Positions 21,515 to 32,470 of a DNA stretch of 33,991 nucleotides are shown here, in pieces. Numbering within the stretch: position 1 is the first letter of the stretch; each line of letters starts with the position of its first letter. The DNA comes from Schoenoplectus triqueter (lineage: Eukaryota; Streptophyta; Magnoliopsida; Poales; Cyperaceae), in contig CAXKVV010001742.1 of NCBI GenBank assembly GCA_964058805.1, forward strand, positions 1-33,991. The letters run 5' to 3'. Both the position numbers and the translations under genes were made by a program. The notes beneath the pieces were generated by a model. The model ran no database searches. It saw nothing but the letters and a program-made list of their open reading frames with translations, and was not told the DNA's origin.

Positions 21515-22251
21515 TAGATTTTTTTTATTTTAGTAAATAAAATAAATAAATATAGCAAACTGGCTATCTCTCTCCTCACTTTTGCATAAATAGCCATATC
21601 CGAGTTTGAAACTCGGATCCGATTTTTTTTTTACACAGAAATGAAAAAATTACCCGGACCCGAGTTTCAAACTCGGGTCCTGATATTTTTTTTACGTTTG
21701 TGTGTTATATTAAAAACAAAACACAACAGTTAGTAGTTTGATCTAAAATATTACAATAAAAATTAAAATAAAGTTTTATAAAGCTAAATATAAGCACGAT
21801 TAATACATTGTTCTAAAATAGTGTCAAATAAATTGAAATATATAGCAACAATTAAAATTCAATTGTTCTGGTAAATATAACAACAAAAAACATAAACACA
21901 CTGGTAATCTAAATCATACTCTGTTGGAATGAGCTCGACATCGAGTTGGCAGCCTGTTAATACGACCATCCATTTCATCCATAACCATTGGAATGTGTAT
22001 CTTCATCCAAATATTAATCGTGTTTATATTGGGCTTTATAAAACTTTATTTTAATTTTTGTTGTAATATTTTAGATCAATTTACTGATTGTTGTATTTTG
22101 TTTTTAATATAACACACAAACGTAAAAAAAATTAAACTCGAGTCCGGAGAATTTTTTTTCGTTTCTGTGTAAAAAAAAACGGACCCGAATTTTAAACTCG
22201 GGTCTAACTATTTATGCAAAAGTGAGGAGAGAAATAAAATAAAAAAAATTA
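21515..22251. mobile_element. Non-autonomous Mutator-like element (737 bp) with long inverted arms
   Basis: The arms of about 240 bp pair with each other: CTCTCCTCACTTTTGCATAAATAG, CGTTTGTGTGTTATATTAAAAACAAAA and TGATCTAAAATATTACAA-type blocks appear in both orientations. The 10-bp ATGGATTCCT stands immediately outside both ends (21505-21514 and 22252-22261). Long terminal inverted repeats with a 9-10-bp target duplication indicate a Mutator superfamily element. Each arm carries smaller hairpins built on CCCGAGTTTCAAACTCGGG. The left arm has an extra ~36 bp near its end. The centre (about 21920-22020) is less repetitive, with a short minus-strand frame starting MKIHIPMVMDEM; no transposase is present. 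Confidence 0.8.
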
Positions 22252-22261
22252 ATGGATTCCT

Positions 22262-22590
22262 CTATAGACGTAGAACATTTTGTATCGCGGGCCGAAAATT
22301 GGTCTTTTTCAAGCAAATCATGCGATTTCTTGGGGGCACAAAGAGCTTTGTATCACTACTAATATCAGTTGTTCGGTCCTTCAAATCTTTCTTTCAAAAG
22401 GATTTTAATTTGTGTTCTGGAAAAATTTATATTATACATGTATTATGCCTATAAAAATATGTTTTATGTATTTTCACTAATTTAAAACTTCAACAATATG
22501 AAAATAATTACCGGTTCTTGATACAACATTGATTAAAAATAACATGAAACTTGGATTTGTTAATTTATGTATATGTCCAATAATAGAGAA
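22262..22590. other. Intergenic sequence, nothing recognised
   Basis: AT-rich interval between two inverted-repeat elements, without any supported feature. Confidence 0.5.
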
Positions 22591-22596
22591 ATTATT

Positions 22597-22960
22597 CGAT
22601 GCCACTAATTTATCTGATACCACCGACTTACTTTTAAATTTATATTTTAATATTTAATATTAAAATTTAAATCTAAATCATTGGTATTGTTCATTTTTGT
22701 GATAGACACGTGCTCGTCAAGTTTCATGATTTTTAGAGATAATTTGTGCTAGATCAAATGATAATAAATTAATTGAACCTAATTAACTATGATTTATAAA
22801 TTTTATATATTCATTTTATTATTATTTGGTCTAATATAGAATGACCTCAAACTTTATGAACATACATTTATTATAAAAATGAACAAAATCAATATTTCAG
22901 ATTTGAAATTTGAGTATTAAACCTTGAAAAGTAAATTAAAACATAAGGTAGTGACATCGG
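22597..22960. mobile_element. Inverted-repeat MITE, family D (364 bp)
   Basis: The left end CGATGCCACTA is mirrored by TAGTGACATCGG at the right end. Inner arms pair over TTGTTCATTTTTGTGATA / TTATAAAAATGAACAA and GATCAAATGATAATAAA / TTTATTATTATTTGGTC with mismatches. ATTATT stands next to both ends and may be a target duplication, though it is AT-rich and could be chance. No coding sequence. The element is old. Confidence 0.65.
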
Positions 22961-23485
22961 ATTATTGCTAACACATCTTGGACATATATTATTGCTTTCA
23001 AGTTTCAACAGAACTCAAAAAATACCCGAATGCAATTAAATATTGGTACCGATGCTGATGGCTAACTAACACCATCATACGATCCAAATGCAAATTTTCA
23101 ACTTCAAAACAAAAGATGACTCTCGTCAATTATCCGTCTTATGGAAAGTTGAATTTAAACTATGATGCAATTGGATCCGACTCCAAAGTGGGTTAGGCAG
23201 ATAATTCTGTTGTGTTTGAAACGACAAAATTCGGGATCTATGCGATTGGGCCCAACTATTTTAGTTTTCTTTTTTTTTTAAATTTGAGGAAGCCCAACAA
23301 TTTTAGTTTGAAAGGATCACTATCAAATAATTTATCATAAAAAGTTCAACAACATTAAATGATGTCTATAAAAAAAAACTGGTGCATGTTTTACCATTTA
23401 TTAAAGGTTGAACTTTTTACTATTTTTGAAATCAACAACTCTATATGCATCATTAAAAAAAAATGAAGACTATCCGAAATTTGAA

Positions 23486-23490
<5 letters not shown>
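22961..23490. other. Intergenic AT-rich DNA
   Basis: No gene seen. AAAAAGTTCAACAACATTAAATGATG (about 23339) and CATTTATTAAAGGTTGAACTTTTT (about 23396) form a weak inverted pair. Confidence 0.45.

Positions 23491-23523
<33 letters not shown>
23491..23523. repeat. (TCTA)8 microsatellite
   Basis: Eight uninterrupted tetranucleotide units are followed by a short TA run. Confidence 0.95.
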
Positions 23524-23742
23524 ATATGAACATTATATATATAAGCTTATTAATTTGAGGAAACATGATTAAGATAAGTCATTGTTTAGTGTTTCCTCCA
23601 CTTTTAAATTTGGATAAAGTTTTTTTTTCCTCACCATGGTTTGTTTTGAGTGTTTGGACTTTACCTGTCAATTAATCATGAAGTATCACGCCTCCACTCG
23701 TCTACAAGAAAAGTAAAATTAAACATTGTTCATACTTATCAC

Positions 23743-23850
23743 AAGCAAAATGAACGCTTTATTTTGTGTTTGGTGCGATTTCAAGATAAAGTCTATAAAG
23801 CAAAATGAACGCTTTATTTTGTGTTTGGTGCGATTTCAAGATAGTCTATA
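23743..23850. repeat. Recent tandem duplication, 55-bp unit
   Basis: AAGCAAAATGAACGCTTTAT... at 23743-23797 is repeated at 23798-23850. The two copies are identical except for two missing bases near the end of the second, so the duplication is young. Confidence 0.95.
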
Positions 23851-25366
23851 AAATATTAGTCCTTGAGCCGCGCCGCTCAAATTTTAACTTTCATTGAAAT
23901 TTCTTCACTTTTTCCACTTCTGAACTTTATAGAAACTTAAAACTCCAAATATTTTTTTTTATGAAATGAAGTTATATATAAAGAAAAAAATCCGCATCAG
24001 TGAGTTTGTTATGAATTGTTGACATTTTAATAAAACCAAAACCAAAATGATTATATTGCATTCATAGTGTGAAATCATATTAGGGAATATTTAATTTTGT
24101 TGTCAAACGTAAGACAGGCAATGAATAAAATATATTAAAAAAACTGAATCTCTTGTATGATTTAATTATTTTCAATTGTTTTGGTTACCCACATGGCTGA
24201 ATCCACCGTTCCCTACCCGTCTCAGAAAAATTAGGCTGCCTTAATTAAGTTTGGCAAGAAGGAATTGACTTTTCCTCAAAAAAAAAAATTGATCGTATTG
24301 TAATTATGAAGCAATCACCATTTTATTATTTTCAATGGTTTACTACAGGAATGAATATTTATTGCATTTTTTATAACAAAGAGTTAGATTGTTTTGTAAA
24401 TATGAAGCTATCACAAAGAACAATGTTGCCATTGATCCTGGCACGATATTTGGGTTGCTTTGGTGCAATCGCCCAACTTTTGTTGTCGCCAAAGAAAGCA
24501 AAACAAAGTTTTACAATGTATTGCGTGATTCTGAAAAATTATGAATCAATATATTCTTTTTTAAGGTATTTCATCGTGCGGATCACTTTTCTAGTTGTAT
24601 ATTGAAAATAAAAACAAACATAGCTTTACTTTCTTTCCTTTTTCTTTCTGTTCTTTTGCAATTTTTTATCCAAACCTGAATGAGTTGAAAGTTAGAGAAC
24701 GCGATTTTGCAATAACTGAATGCAAGTAAAAACTATCGACTTCTAAATAAAAAATGCTTCAATCTGGACCGCTATTTTGAAAGTTCACATAACCATTGTC
24801 TAATATTGTTTAAGAAATTAGGCATAATATGGAGCAGAATATAGTTGAATCCCTCTATTTCAAGTTTCCAGTGTGACTTAACCTCTGACACGCTGCTCTG
24901 ACATGTCATCACTTTTTTTTTTATATGAAAAAGGAGACAAAGGTGGAGCTAAAATTTTTGTATCAGAGGAGGGGAGATGTGAGCATATATCACTAGAATA
25001 ATATAATTAATAAATTAAACGGGACTGATAAATCATATGAAATAAATAATAAAAATATATATATGATAAATTTTATCTCCACGTATAATTTCTGTAGAGG
25101 GAAGTTCCCATCCCCTAAATCCGCCCTGCTTTCAGGGTAAGTATTAAGATGCCACATGCTATTCTTCTAATACGCCAGTATAATATTTACGACCTGACGT
25201 GTATATCACTACAAATCTCCAGTTGACTTGAAAAAAGTTAAAATTAAAGACAACAACGCAATGACCTCCCTCTTGCTAACAAAATCAAAAGTTAAAAATG
25301 ATCAATTGGCTTAACGAAGACATTTTAAATCAAAAACTCAAGAGTAACTAACCTGAGTTCCAAGCC
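23851..25366. other. Intergenic DNA upstream of the glycosyltransferase gene
   Basis: No convincing gene. The open frame at 24306-24605 has no recognisable domain and AT-driven composition. GGTGGAGCTAAAATTTT (24953) to CCCCTAAATCCGCCCTG (25113) looks like a decayed insertion with complementary ends. TTGACTT at 25223 is a possible WRKY-type box in the proximal promoter. Confidence 0.45.
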
Positions 25367-26978
25367 ATGACCACAGATCAAGACCAACCTTTCAAGGTCC
25401 CAGTACCAAAAACCTATGTAGCAGTCTTATGCTTCATCAGCCTCCTCCTTTTCCTCCAGTTGAGAGCCCTCCCGTCTCTCTTCCAGTTCTCATGGCCTTC
25501 GGCCTCATATGCGCCAGCCAACCAAACGATGATAGCCATGCTTCGTGACTCAGTTACCTTCTTACCTCTAAAGGATCTACGGCATGCTGATGACCCGATG
25601 AATGGCAACACATGGTTCATGAGCTCCTTAAATGACACGTATGAGCCGAATGACGCGGAGTACCTTTATTTTCCATCTAACACTTCTAACAGTCGGTTGC
25701 TCTGCCTCTTGCCACATGACAGGCATGATGGTGCAGTAAACGGATACGGGTTTGCATGGCCTGAGGCTTTGCCACATGGCGCGACATTACTTCCAGGGCT
25801 AACATATGTCTCTGACACACAGTATGACTACTCAAATCTCTGGCACGGGATCAACGCTGTGGTACCGTTTATCGGTTGGCACATGAGAAGAGGTTGTGCT
25901 GCTCCACCAGCAAGATGGATCCTGTTCCACTGGGGCGAGTTGCGTACCGAAATGGAAACCTGGCTGAAATCCATTGCCGAGGTGACAATTGGTAAGGTCA
26001 ACATTGAAACTTTTGAAGGCGTCAATGGGCCTGCATGCTTCGAGGAGGCCGTAGTTTTTAGACATAATCAGGGGGCTATGAAGAAAATGAGGCTAAGGGA
26101 AGTGTACGATAGAATCAGGTGCTTGGCTAGAGAATTTTGCAATGTTGACATGGAGAAGATCAAGGCTAAGGATGAGGTACAAATGACACTTTTGCTAAGG
26201 ACTGGTGCTAGATCATTCAAGAATGAAACAGAAGTAGTGAGAATTTTTGAGGAGGTGTGTGCAAAGATGGAGAATTGTAGAGTTAAGGCTGCAAAAGCAG
26301 ATAATTTGACTTTCTGTGGTCAGGTTTGTGTTTGATAATATATATATATATATTTTCCTTCTGTTTTGGTTGTTGTTATGCACATTTTGTTGTAGCAGCA
26401 TAGAGAATTTTGGGAAAACGCGGTGCCTAATTTCCTTTCATATTTTCATTAAAACGTTAATTTTTTTTAAGAAGGGATCTTGAAATTTATTTCAATTAAG
26501 AACAACTTCACAAGGAAACTCATGATATATATGATTTTATCTCATCTTTTTCTTTTCCTGTTTTCAGGTGAGATTGTTAAGCGAGACTGATGTGCTAGCC
26601 ACCGCGCACGGTGCACAAATGACGAACATGATCTTCATGGATAGAAACAGCAGCGTGATGGAGTTCTATCCATTCGGATGGAAGGAGAGGGCCGGCATCG
26701 GACAATACGTCTTTAGGTGGCTCGCAGACTGGGCTGGGATGAGGCACCAAGGTGCCTATCGGGACTCGGGGGGTCCCGCTTGCAATGGCACTGACGCAAG
26801 GTTGCAGTGCCTCGATTCATTCAAGAACAGTCAGATTGGACACGATGAAGCACACTTCACTCAATGGGCCACCAACGTTCTTCAAGAGATGAAGGAATAT
26901 AAACAGAACGCTTCCATTGCAATGCATGGCGTGGCAGCACAAGGTATCGGATCTACCAGCGCATGCCGATGTGGTTAG
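25367..26978 (+). CDS. Glycosyltransferase family 61-like protein, type II Golgi membrane protein
   Basis: Two exons (25367-26323 and 26568-26978) with a 244-bp GT-AG intron encode 455 residues. The ATG has G at -3, and exon 1 stays open to the donor CAG/GTTTGT. A short cytosolic tail (1-15) is followed by one hydrophobic anchor (about 16-32, TYVAVLCFISLLLFLQL), then a luminal part with N-glycosylation sequons at NQT (52), NDT (89) and NTS (105). Near the C-terminus DVLATAHGAQMTNMIF (327-342) matches the GT61 catalytic-domain signature around His-Gly-Ala. Plant GT61 enzymes transfer arabinose or xylose onto xylan or N-glycans in the Golgi (family knowledge); donor and acceptor here are unknown. 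The length fits the family, and no stop or frameshift breaks it. The C-terminus ends in a short Cys-rich CRCG tail. Confidence 0.8.
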
Positions 26979-28368
26979 AGCCAGAGAAGAAAGTATCACT
27001 GGTTCATTTTTTGGATGGTGTGAAATTGATATGGATCCTCTGTTCTGAGGAAACTGTTAAAATTTTGGAATGTAAAATCATCCGAAAGGATTAATTGAAC
27101 TCTTTACAAAAATTGGGGCATGCGATCCGTCTCAGAACTATTGTTAATTAGAAACATATTAATATATATACCGAAAGATTTTTTTTTTCTGGAAGTTCAT
27201 GACAGCCACGACAATTTCTATTAAAAAATATTCTTCAAAAATTAATCAAAAGCAAGCCTCTTAATTTCCGGATACATACACATTGAACAATAATTAAGAT
27301 ACATATTCTTCTGTACGAAAATGCGTCTATTTTTCTCTTAGGGCTTTTTAAACTAAAACAAAATTGAGTGATTTTTTTATGGAACAAAATTTTTAGTTGT
27401 TATTAAATTTGAGTAAATCACAACCATTAATATCAACTTGATCTCTACATCTCCAATATAAAAAAATTAAAATTTTGATCCATAAAGGAATTAGCTAACA
27501 AAAATTTGCTAATTACAATTTGAAAAATCAAATCAAATAGTTCGTATTATTTCCATAAATATAGTACAACTCTGTCACATATAACAATACAATAACCACT
27601 TATTGTTTTTCAAAATAATATTGATCAGTGACAAGAGCACTTGCTCCTTCAGAACCAACTGGTGATATAAGCCTCCTAAGTCCTAATCAAAATGTTCTGC
27701 TGGACTCTTAGCCCCCTTTTTTTTTGAATCAATTAATAAGCGATGTCATTTAAATTAGGGCTGTAACTAAATAATTCTCAAATAAGTAATAAAAAAATAT
27801 AAAATTTTAAATATCTACAGTAAGAATTTAACATTAAAAAATTTTAAACATAAGTTTTTAAATAGTAAAGATATATATAATAATATAATTAAACATCATA
27901 ATTTTTAAAGAATAGTATTAAAAAAATTAAATCATGTTGAGAGTTTTTTCCTCAAGTATATCACATCCATCTATTTTAAATGAGGAAAGAAAAAAAACTA
28001 TATATGAACCATTGATTCAAGTAGATCAAAGGATTTAAATAAAATCAACGATGAAGAATAGTGATGATGTGAAATGCTTAAAAAATTTAAAAAAATTCAA
28101 CCCTCTTTATATACTAAGAATTAAGTGGCAATTATCAACATATAAATTTTCCAATTACTAAGCCTTAGAAGAAAAAAAAGTAAACAAACAGTGGCACAGT
28201 GCCACACTGACACCAGTGGATTCAAATGAACTCCACTGAAATTCGCAAATTTACGTAACAAATATAATAAATTATTAAAACATTTTTCTACCTGTTTCTT
28301 TAAAACCAATACTGTTGACTCTAGGTAGAAAAATTGCCAAATATATAAAAGGGAGGTATATCTTGAAA
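26979..28368. other. 3' flank of the glycosyltransferase gene and AT-rich intergenic DNA
   Basis: The first ~150 bp are presumably the 3' untranslated region. The rest is AT-rich without a supported gene. A short perfect palindrome, GTGGCACAGTGCCAC, lies near 28190-28204. Confidence 0.5.
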
Positions 28369-28714
28369 ATGAATTATTTCGACAATCTCGATAATGATTT
28401 TTTAATAAATACGAAAGAAAATTTACAAAGTAGAAAAATTTTGATATGTTTTTTTTTACTTATAGTTTGATAATATTTTAAATTTCATATAATTTCAGTA
28501 TTGTTTGATAGGTCATCAAAGATCATCAAAAATTATGTAATTTATAATGTTTCTAATTTAATCATTTTTGATAGACTATTTAATCATAATAAAATTATAT
28601 TAAATTTAAAACATTATCAATATATAAATAAACTTCTTTTATTTTTTTAACTTTTTTGATTTATTTAAAATTCAATTTATTAAAATTTCATTATCAAGTT
28701 GTCAAAACAATTAC
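28369..28714. mobile_element. Eroded family C MITE
   Basis: GAATTATTTCGACAATCTCGATAATGATTTTTTAATAAAT aligns with the inner left arm of the 6306 copy, and TTTATTTAAAATTCAATTTATTAAAATTTCATTATCAAGTTGTCAAAACAATTAC aligns with its right arm. The middle shares TCATCAAAGATCATCAAAA-type sequence. The outermost GGGATCACTTG ends are missing. Confidence 0.6.
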
Positions 28715-29510
28715 TTTTAAATATTTTTTAAAAGTATCATAAACTCCGTCTTTTAAGATCTACTCTTCCTCGAGATTGGGATTTAAAGCCACCCATTGAT
28801 CGATTAAATGCCGGTAGTGCCGAGTGCGGACTAGTGCCTAGTGGTGAATAATAATAATTGAAGAAATTTCTTTTTTTATTTAGGGGAAAAAAAAAAGAAA
28901 TTTCACCATAGCGACTCGATTACCGGGAAATCAAGATTCTCCCTCTCTCCAATCCAATTAAGGATCTTGATTTCGCGATCACTCGTGTAATGGTTATAGT
29001 TAAGTAGTTAACTAAGTCTGCAATTAACCGCACCCACATTCCTCCACTTCTCCAAGTCACATTCCATCTACTTTGACCGGAAATTAAAGATCTCCTACGC
29101 TTGGTCCAATAGATGGACCCACGCCCAGTGTATCTGCTCCTCCTGCGCCGGGTATCTACGATTCTTTTTCTAAGCATTTGCAATCAGTTGCGGCGGTTGT
29201 TAAAGAGCCAATCTTGAAACTTGGACATCTTTCCTCTGATGCCAAACAAAATAACTCTGCTCCTGTAAACACGATGTGACAAAAAATCTAACCCTACGAG
29301 TTCTTATCGAAATGCGTTAGTAACTATGTTTTGAGTGCGGCAAACTCGGTCGATCGAGGAACTGCCGATCGCTCTAAAATCTAACCCTGGTTTTCCGATC
29401 TCACCGAAACCATCGCCTTTTCTTCCCCTTTACTTTCAGTCCTCTTCCACGAATTTCTGAATACGGATGTCACAACTGGGAATAAATTCAGTTACGATGG
29501 CTGTTACGGA
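28715..29510. other. Less AT-rich intergenic segment with a possible gene scrap
   Basis: Complexity and GC content are higher here than in the flanks, and pyrimidine-rich stretches (28938-28960, 29411-29450) resemble gene leaders. No full gene can be built. This may be a gene fragment carried by a transposon or a decayed gene. Confidence 0.4.
29088..29279 (+). pseudogene. Possible orphan coding fragment, unknown product
   Basis: Between an in-frame TAA (29085-29087) and TGA (29277-29279) lie 63 codons without an ATG at the start. The frame includes the protein-like segments PAPGIYDSFSKHLQSVAAVV and KEPILKLGHLSSDAKQ, with normal amino-acid variety unlike the poly-A/T frames nearby. I do not recognise the family. 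It could be one exon of a broken gene or a chance open frame. The minus-strand frame over the same bases is arginine-rich and less protein-like. Confidence 0.3.
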
Positions 29511-30032
29511 TAGGGGTATATAAATGGTTGGTTCAGTTCAAACTGAAATAATTATATACATTTAAAAAAATTTAACTTATCAAATTATGAACTGAATCAA
29601 ACTTTTAAAAATATCAACTGAATAAATTGGAAATTAAATAAACTAATTTTTTTTAGTTTATTCGGTTAAACCGAAATTATGTTATTTAAAAAAGAATAAA
29701 AATATCAAAATTTATAAAAAATAATAAAAAAATAAATTGTTTAAAAAATTACAGAAATAACTAAATAAAAATTATGAAAAATAAATATATTCAGATTATC
29801 TTTGATATAATCCTTATTTATATCAAGTAAAATAAAATTATTTGATAATTTTGGACTATTCGGTTTATTTGGTTTATCCGATTTAAAAAAATCAAAACTA
29901 AACCAAAAAAAAATCGAATTAGCTAAAAAATTTAATCGAATCGAAAATTTTAAACCGAAAACCGAACTGAATAATCTAAAATTTAACGATTCGGTTCAAA
30001 ATCAATTAAACTGATATGTTTGCACATCCCTA
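29511..30032. mobile_element. hAT-type MITE (522 bp) with 8-bp target duplication
   Basis: The element starts TAGGGGTATATAAATGG and ends TTTGCACATCCCTA, matching the TAGGGRTGTGCA-type termini of plant hAT derivatives. It is flanked by GTTACGGA (29503-29510) and GCTACGGA (30033-30040), an 8-bp duplication with one change, as hAT elements make. The interior is rich in CGGTTT / AAACCG motifs (GGTTCAGTTCAAACTGA, TATTCGGTTTATTTGG, TTAAACCGAAAACCGAACTG), typical of hAT subterminal repeats. No transposase frame. Confidence 0.8.
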
Positions 30033-30138
30033 GCTACGGAGACTGAAGGAGAGGACATTAAGCGAACGGACCGGACAGAGGTGACAAATAACATTATCAA
30101 ATTAAATCAACTAACGGTCCAAATTGGAGGATTAAGAT

Positions 30139-31180
30139 GTAACTAACAGAAGAAGCTAACAGAGTTAATAAAATAGAGATAAGTCCCATTATGTTGTCAA
30201 CACAACTGGGAATCAAACCTAGTACACTGAACCTAGCTGGATTTAGAATTCTATCTAGAACCTTCTTCTGTAACCATTTTGCATACAAATAGACAATCTG
30301 TTGTACTAAGAAATGATTATGAGAAATGAAAAAAAACTTTGTCAAATTACTATTTTCTAGCTTGTCAGTGGGATATCTTTCCTGGTTCCTTTAGTGGCCC
30401 ATTTCTTTACAATTTTTATCCATCTCTTCCCTAATTCATCCAGAACACTACTGAGTTGCATTCCGAAGTGTTATAATTGGTATCTAGAACCTTCTGATTA
30501 CATCTGGGTTGTTTCTTGGATTCAAAAATTTATCAAGATGGTGAAAACAGCTATGACTACCTCCGGTACCAATACCGATAACGTTGCTCATATGCTTTCC
30601 GCTGTTGAACAACAATTTCAATCTTTTTTGACTCGTCTTAATGAGATGTTAGACCGATATTTTGCTATGCAAGAGTAACAAATCACCAAAGTTTTTCAGC
30701 ATACCCATAGCCTCTTCAAGCAAATATTGGCCAAATTGGATCAACAACAAGAATCCAACTTCATTCTTTAATCTACTTCTCAGCCTCAATCTCAGGCTTC
30801 TCCTATCCATCACTCGCAACCTCCACCTTCAGTACCTTCTCATAATTTCAATTCAAAAACTCAAGATGGTTTTTTATCTATACCAACTTGATGTTCATCA
30901 ATCTCCTCGCTACTTTTACTTTTAAGATGCTATAAGACGAGATACATATTGACGACCGCATGATCACACTCCCAGATGGTAGTCTCCTCAAGTTAAAATA
31001 TCTAATTCTGATGCTAGAATTGATTTCAATTCAGGGACAAGACTCAACCTTGAACCTGAATTTCACGCTCCATCTCAAACACTATCCATCATGGTAACCT
31101 TCCTAGCAGCACATACTCAGATGGTTTATGCCTCAGTTGTACTTCACTTTCTAGCTCCTACTATAGCGAATCTAGTGAAT
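30139..31180 (+). mobile_element. Decayed 5' part of an LTR retrotransposon with gag-like start
   Basis: TGGTATCTAGAAC at 30478-30490 resembles a primer-binding site for initiator tRNA-Met (TGGTATCAGAGC) with an inserted T and a further change. At 30538 a frame starts MVKTAMTTSG and runs to 30678 with a coiled-coil-like VEQQFQSFLTRLNEMLDRYF segment, as at the N-terminus of plant gag proteins. Further fragments rich in Gln/Pro/Ser continue in shifting frames to about 30900. The upstream LTR (perhaps from 30139, TGTAACTAAC) is inferred only. Pol domains are absent. Confidence 0.4.
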
Positions 31181-31215
31181 TTGATGTAAAGATATCAGCG
31201 TATGTTTAGGCAGAA

Positions 31216-31378
31216 TGTTTAAGGAAAATATTTTGAGAATTATTGGGTATGTAATCTAGGATAGATTGAGTATTATTAGGCATATAATCTAGGGTGACAA
31301 TATAAAAAGATAGCCATATAATGAGTAAAGACAAGAATGAGAGACATCCATTTTTCATAAATTTCTCTCGTTTTATCA
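31216..31378 (+). repeat. 5' LTR of a Ty1/copia element (about 163 bp)
   Basis: The segment begins TGTTTAAGGAAAATATTTTG and ends TTTTATCA, directly before the primer-binding site. It contains a TATA-like TATAAAAAGA at 31301-31310. The size suits the short LTRs of RE1-like copia elements. The 3' end is fixed by the PBS; the 5' end is the best TG candidate. The matching 3' LTR is not in the window. Confidence 0.6.
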
Positions 31379-31391
31379 TGGTATCAAAGCC
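31379..31391 (+). other. Primer-binding site, initiator tRNA-Met type
   Basis: TGGTATCAAAGCC differs by one base from the standard plant copia site TGGTATCAGAGCC, complementary to the 3' end of initiator tRNA-Met. It lies immediately after the LTR. Confidence 0.8.
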
Positions 31392-31496
31392 ATGTTTGCT
31401 CTGGCGTTGCCATAAACACTTGATTGGTGAACGAATGCAATAAACTGTTTAAGGTAGCAAGGTACGCCTAGGAGTCTATCAAGAAGCAAAAGTGAG

Positions 31497-32470
31497 ATGG
31501 GAGACAATCCTAAGACTGATTAGTTGGTAAAGAAGGTCATTGACAGTACTTTTCCTCTTTATGTTTCCTCATCTGATAACCCAGGTATGCTCATAAGTTC
31601 ATGTATTCTCAAGAGAGAAAACTATGATATGTGGGTAAAAGCTATGAGAAATGCTTTGCGTGTAAATAACAAGCTTGAGTTTATTGATGGTTCCATTGTT
31701 AAGCCAAGTATAAGTGAATCAAAGATTAGTTTGTAGGAGATATGTAATTCCATGATGGTCTCTTGGCTTTTCAATTCCATTGACCCAGTACTTCAACCTA
31801 GCATAACTTATTTTGAGACAACAAAGAAACTTTGGGATGACTTAAAAAGTATTTCTCTGTTGGTAATGCACCACGTGTACACCAACTGAAAGCAGATATA
31901 GTTGCTGCAAAGCAGCAAGGTCAGTCTGTTGTGACATATTACACACATCTCAAAGACATGTGGGATGAACTTGGAAGCTACCTGATTGTTCCAATTTGTA
32001 AGTGGTAATTGCACATGTAATCTGTTTGGTGAACTGATGAAGGAAAGAGAAGAGGAAAAGATTCACCAATTTTTGATGGGTCTTGATGATTCACTGTTTA
32101 AAAATGTGAGAACAAATATTTTAAGTGTGGATCCTCTATCGAACTTGAGTAAAGTTTATTTAATGGTGGTGCAAGAGGAGAGACATAGATCGGTAGTCAG
32201 GGGACGTGATGAGAGAGGTGAAACTGTTAGTTTTGCTGTAAATGCCAATAGAACTGAGTCCAATTAGCAGGAGGGTGGACTTGGTGATCATGTTACATGT
32301 ACACGCTGGGAAAACTGGTCACAAGGTGTCCCGATGTTTTGAGATAATTAGGTACCTTGAAGGATAGGGTCGTGGCCGTGGTAGTTGAGGAGGACGTGGT
32401 CTTGTGTCAGCAAACGCTGTGCAAGGAACAGTGCACCAAGCACGATTACAGATAACTCACAATTCAAAAT
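31497..32470 (+). pseudogene. Broken gag of the Ty1/copia element
   Basis: The probable start ATG is at 31497, with an in-frame TAG eight codons later (31521). The next frame has the copia gag pattern: LKRENYDMWVKAMRNAL (UBN2/DUF4219-type region), then in another frame KLWDDLK, AKQQGQSVVTYYTHLKDMWD and EEEKIHQFLMGLD. A degenerate CCHC zinc knuckle follows near 32300 (CTRWENWSQG- remnant). At least two stops and two frameshifts make it non-functional. Gag would form the virus-like particle. Confidence 0.75.

Noticed and set aside
24306..24605. Plus-strand 99-codon frame
   Set aside because: No recognisable domain, AT-driven composition and no gene-like context; treated as a chance frame.
25414..26065. 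Minus-strand frames opposite the glycosyltransferase exon
   Set aside because: Shadow frames of a well-supported coding exon.
28920..29183. Minus-strand 87-codon arginine-rich frame
   Set aside because: Composition is unusual (runs of Arg and Ser) and no domain is visible; the plus-strand frame over part of it is more protein-like, though also weak.
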